In this document: one piece after another, positions 62,064 through 64,000 of the stretch | Position numbering within the stretch: the stretch's first letter is position 1 | Layout: each line of letters begins with the position of its first letter | Source of the DNA: Pseudomonas silvicola | GTDB taxonomy: Bacteria; Pseudomonadota; Gammaproteobacteria; Pseudomonadales; Pseudomonadaceae | DNA length: 64,000 bases | Assembly (NCBI RefSeq): GCF_026651855.1 | Contig: NZ_CP093281.1 | Span: 620,001-684,000 of the forward strand | Direction: 5' to 3' | Program-made: the position numbers and the translations under genes | The notes under the pieces: generated by a model | Told to the model about the DNA's origin: nothing | Seen by the model: the letters and a program-made list of their open reading frames with translations, nothing else | Databases searched by the model: none

Positions 62064-62640
62064 TCACTCGACGTCCAGCAGTGAGCCCGTCTTATAAAAA
62101 CGTTTCCCGGCGATGTAATGCAAACTGCGCATCCCGTCTGGTGCGTCCTCGAATAACCAGCGCCCTTCTTTAAACACCCGGCTATCCGCCCAGGCACCCT
62201 TGATTTCACCGATGAACAAATCGTGGTCGATCTGATTTTGTTCGATAGGTATCAACTCGCAGTACAACCAAGCCGCACAGCCAACCACCAAAGGGAGATG
62301 ACTTTCCATTGGCGGCTGGAACTCTGACGCCAGCATGGCTAGCTTATCTGACGCTGCTCCCAGTGCGGGAATGCGTACCGAGATAATGAACCATCTGCGC
62401 CTGGCTGACGGTTGGGACATGTATAACGAATTTCAGGCTTTGCTCAATCAACTTACGCGTGAAGGTGGATTTATCCAGCACAACCGTCAATTTTGCCGGT
62501 TTGAACTCTAATCCACATACCCAGGATGCAGACATCACATTGTCAATCCCGTCATGGCGGGAGGAAACCAAGGTCGTTGGGCCATGGTTGATCAGGCGAT
62601 AGGCTTTTTCCAGCTCAACAGATTCAATATTGGCATTCAT
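62064..62640 (-). CDS. Flavin reductase-like (DIM6/NTAB) family protein
   Basis: FMN-binding split-barrel protein. Seen: ESVELEKAYRLINHGPTTLV, SSRHDGIDNVMSASWVCGLE (flavin-binding region), FKPAKLTVVLDKSTFTRKLI, FVIHVPTVSQAQMVHYLGTH, CAAWLYCELIPIEQNQIDHD, LFIGEIKGAWADSRVF and LHYIAGKRFYKTGSLLDVE. About 192 aa with one frameshift near 62365. Start ATG 62638-62640. Relatives supply reduced flavin to monooxygenases or act on quinones and flavin-dependent reductions. A LysR regulator is divergent (start 62900), the likely controller. Confidence 0.85.
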
Positions 62641-62899
62641 AGATTCATTTCATCGCTCAAATTTCAAAGGCCTTTATTGTCGCCTGGTCAATTCGACTTT
62701 GCCAATCTCCAGCCATCATCAGGGCAAATCCACTGCACCCCACGAGTGCAGTGGTTGCTCCATCTTAAGCGTTTATGACGGCGTCATGGCTGTGCCAGTG
62801 CCTGTACCGCTGTAATTCAGCATGGCGCGTTTCTTGCGTGTAACAAAAGGTTTCCCACCGCTGACGTTGCTTTCCCATTCATCCAAAGAGGTCTTTGCT

Positions 62900-63821
62900 A
62901 TGGAATTGAAATGGTTTGAAGATTTTCTCAGTGTTGCACGCTGTTATAGTTTTACCCGTGCCGCGGATGAGCGGCATATCACTTGCAATCGGCGCTCAGT
63001 CGCGCATCCGGCAACTGGAAGAGTGTGGCTGGGTGTGCCGTTATTCGATCAGTAAAACCTATCCGGTTACGCTCCACGCCAGAGGGACAAACCTTCCTCG
63101 CAACCGCCAGCAAACGGTATTTTCCATGCTCGCATCTGCGCAATGATCTGCACCAGCGCTACAGTTCGCGCACTGCGGTGTTACGTTTTGCGATGCTAAA
63201 TACCCTTTCTCTGACGTTCTTCCCTGACTGGATACAGCGATTAAATCTGCAGCCCAATCTCAGCTATATCCGCCTGTGTAATCAAAAACCGACTTTCGCT
63301 GAGCACATCTCCACCTTACACAGCGGTGAAACCGATTTTCTACTGACTTACGCGCACGATGCGGTGTCGCTAATACATCAGCTGGCGGCGTATCCGCGCC
63401 ATTGCAACTGGGCCGTGAGCGATGCCATTGCCGTGTCGCCCGGATAGCAGTGGCAAGCCACTCTATCCGGTGCGCGCGTCAGCGGTCGATTCCGTGGTTG
63501 AGCTATGGACAACTTATACCTTCTTTCTCATGCGCTGGCGCAAATGCTCAGCAAACGCCCGCTTCCTCTTGAAGCGGTATATAGAAAATGGTATGTCCGG
63601 TGAATCTCAAGCCATGGTCTGGCCGGTGGCGGCGTGGCGTGGTGCCCCTCTGAGTCTGGTACATGAAGGAACTGGCCAGCGGCAGTTTAGTGCGCGCCGA
63701 TGACAGCAGCTGGGATATGTCGCTGGCGATTCGGCTCTATCGTCAACCGATTCTGCAAAATTCTCAGGCTGAACAACTGTGGCTGCGAGCATGTGCCAGC
63801 GAGACGGCTAATGCGGCCTGA
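62900..63821 (+). CDS. LysR-family transcriptional regulator
   Basis: Regulator with MELKWFEDFLSVARCYSFTR and then, across a shift, QSALSRASGN-like sequence for QSALSRRIRQLEEWVGVPLF; DRKTYPVTLTPEGQTFLATA follows in mixed frames. Effector domain: RFAMLNTLSLTFFPDWIQRL, LQPNLSYIRLCNQKPTFAEH and LHSGETDFLLTYAHDAVSLI. It ends ACASETANAA at TGA 63819-63821. About 306 aa. The subgroup resembles HypT/YjiE-like regulators (WFEDFLSLAxxxSFTRAAEERHxTQSALSRRI). Frameshifts near 62985, 63040, 63080, 63110, 63400-63620. Divergent from the flavin reductase gene. Confidence 0.82.
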
Positions 63822-63850
63822 CATAAAACTATGCCTTTGGAATGGGGAGT

Positions 63851-63958
63851 GTGAATTTGCTCATTGGCCTTACGCTGATGATTTACTCCATGCTGGGGCT
63901 TCAGAGACGAAAACTTGATCAACCAAGCTGGGGACTATCATGGAAAACAAAGCGTTAG
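63851..63958 (+). CDS. Possible small membrane peptide
   Basis: A 35-codon frame from GTG 63851 to TAG 63956-63958 encodes a single hydrophobic helix followed by a basic segment (NLLIGLTLMIYSMLGLQRRK, then LDQPSWGLSWKTKR). GGGGA lies just upstream. Small enterobacterial membrane proteins look like this, but the frame overlaps the next gene start and could be chance. Confidence 0.3.
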   Translation: MNLLIGLTLMIYSMLGLQRRKLDQPSWGLSWKTKR

Positions 63959-64000
63959 TCTGGAAGTGGGTAGAAGAATATCAAGGGGTATTTTGTGAAC
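63940..64000 (+). CDS. 5' end of an unidentified gene
   Basis: ATG 63940 with GGGGA 7 nt upstream opens a frame to the window edge (ENKALVWKWVEEYQGVFCE). Too short to assign. Confidence 0.4.
   Translation, partial: MENKALVWKWVEEYQGVFCE

Noticed and set aside
1-64000. tRNA or rRNA genes
   Set aside because: No cloverleaf-like tRNA or rRNA-like segment was recognised by eye; a covariance-model scan would be decisive but could not be run.

Overview
The window looks like a chromosomal segment of an Erwiniaceae bacterium (Pantoea/Erwinia-like gammaproteobacterium). The supporting content is a complete arnBCADTEF lipid A modification operon, a digH (yddW) ortholog, pdxI, gabTP with a MocR regulator, a dat-ddc diaminobutyrate/diaminopropane pair, an ArnT/GabP/Mtr complement, autotransporters and a tailspike-like polysaccharide depolymerase. 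No rRNA, tRNA or CRISPR array was recognised. A dominant technical feature is that nearly every gene longer than about 500 bp is interrupted by single-base frameshifts at conserved positions, on both strands, including housekeeping genes. Homology continues in another frame each time, so these are best read as sequence or assembly errors rather than decay. Coordinates below span the reconstructed genes.

Layout. 1-3.8 kb: ACS-family MFS transporter, NylB-like secreted serine hydrolase and a divergent LysR regulator. 4.1-8.2 kb: GDSL esterase autotransporter and a tailspike-like beta-helix glycan depolymerase. 8.3-16.4 kb: DigH lipoprotein, an orphan YezG/DUF600-type immunity protein, gabT-gabP with a divergent MocR regulator, and pdxI with a divergent LysR. 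16.4-17.8 kb: TetR regulator and RidA-family protein separated by two matching palindromic operators. 18-22.4 kb: ddc and dat, an isolated prepilin peptidase and a small hypothetical protein. 23-30.3 kb: the arn operon for Ara4N modification of lipid A (polymyxin resistance). 30.4-33 kb: FMN-dependent alpha-hydroxyacid dehydrogenase and an MHS-family transporter. 33.6-39.1 kb: a very large autotransporter adhesin. 39.4-42.9 kb: inositol-type sugar transporter, TIM-barrel isomerase and IolG-like dehydrogenase. 43-44.1 kb: an unknown two-gene module with a membrane protein. 44.3-45.5 kb: Mtr-like aromatic amino acid permease.

45.6-54.5 kb is the most coherent accessory block. A BMP-type ABC importer (binding protein, double ATPase, two permeases) is transcribed with translational overlaps into a cupin protein, an isochorismatase-like cysteine hydrolase and an amidohydrolase. 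A LysR regulator is divergent and a creatininase-family hydrolase lies beyond it. Together they suggest uptake and stepwise hydrolysis of an N-heterocycle or carbamoylated compound. 54.7-58.1 kb: an orphan ribose-type binding protein with a candidate LacI-type operator, a FeeM-like N-acyltransferase and a TIM-barrel sugar isomerase. 58.5-64 kb: a membrane GGDEF diguanylate cyclase, an ISNCY-type transposase remnant abutting a vapBC toxin-antitoxin pair, a DUF4174 protein, a flavin reductase with a divergent LysR, and the start of an unidentified gene.
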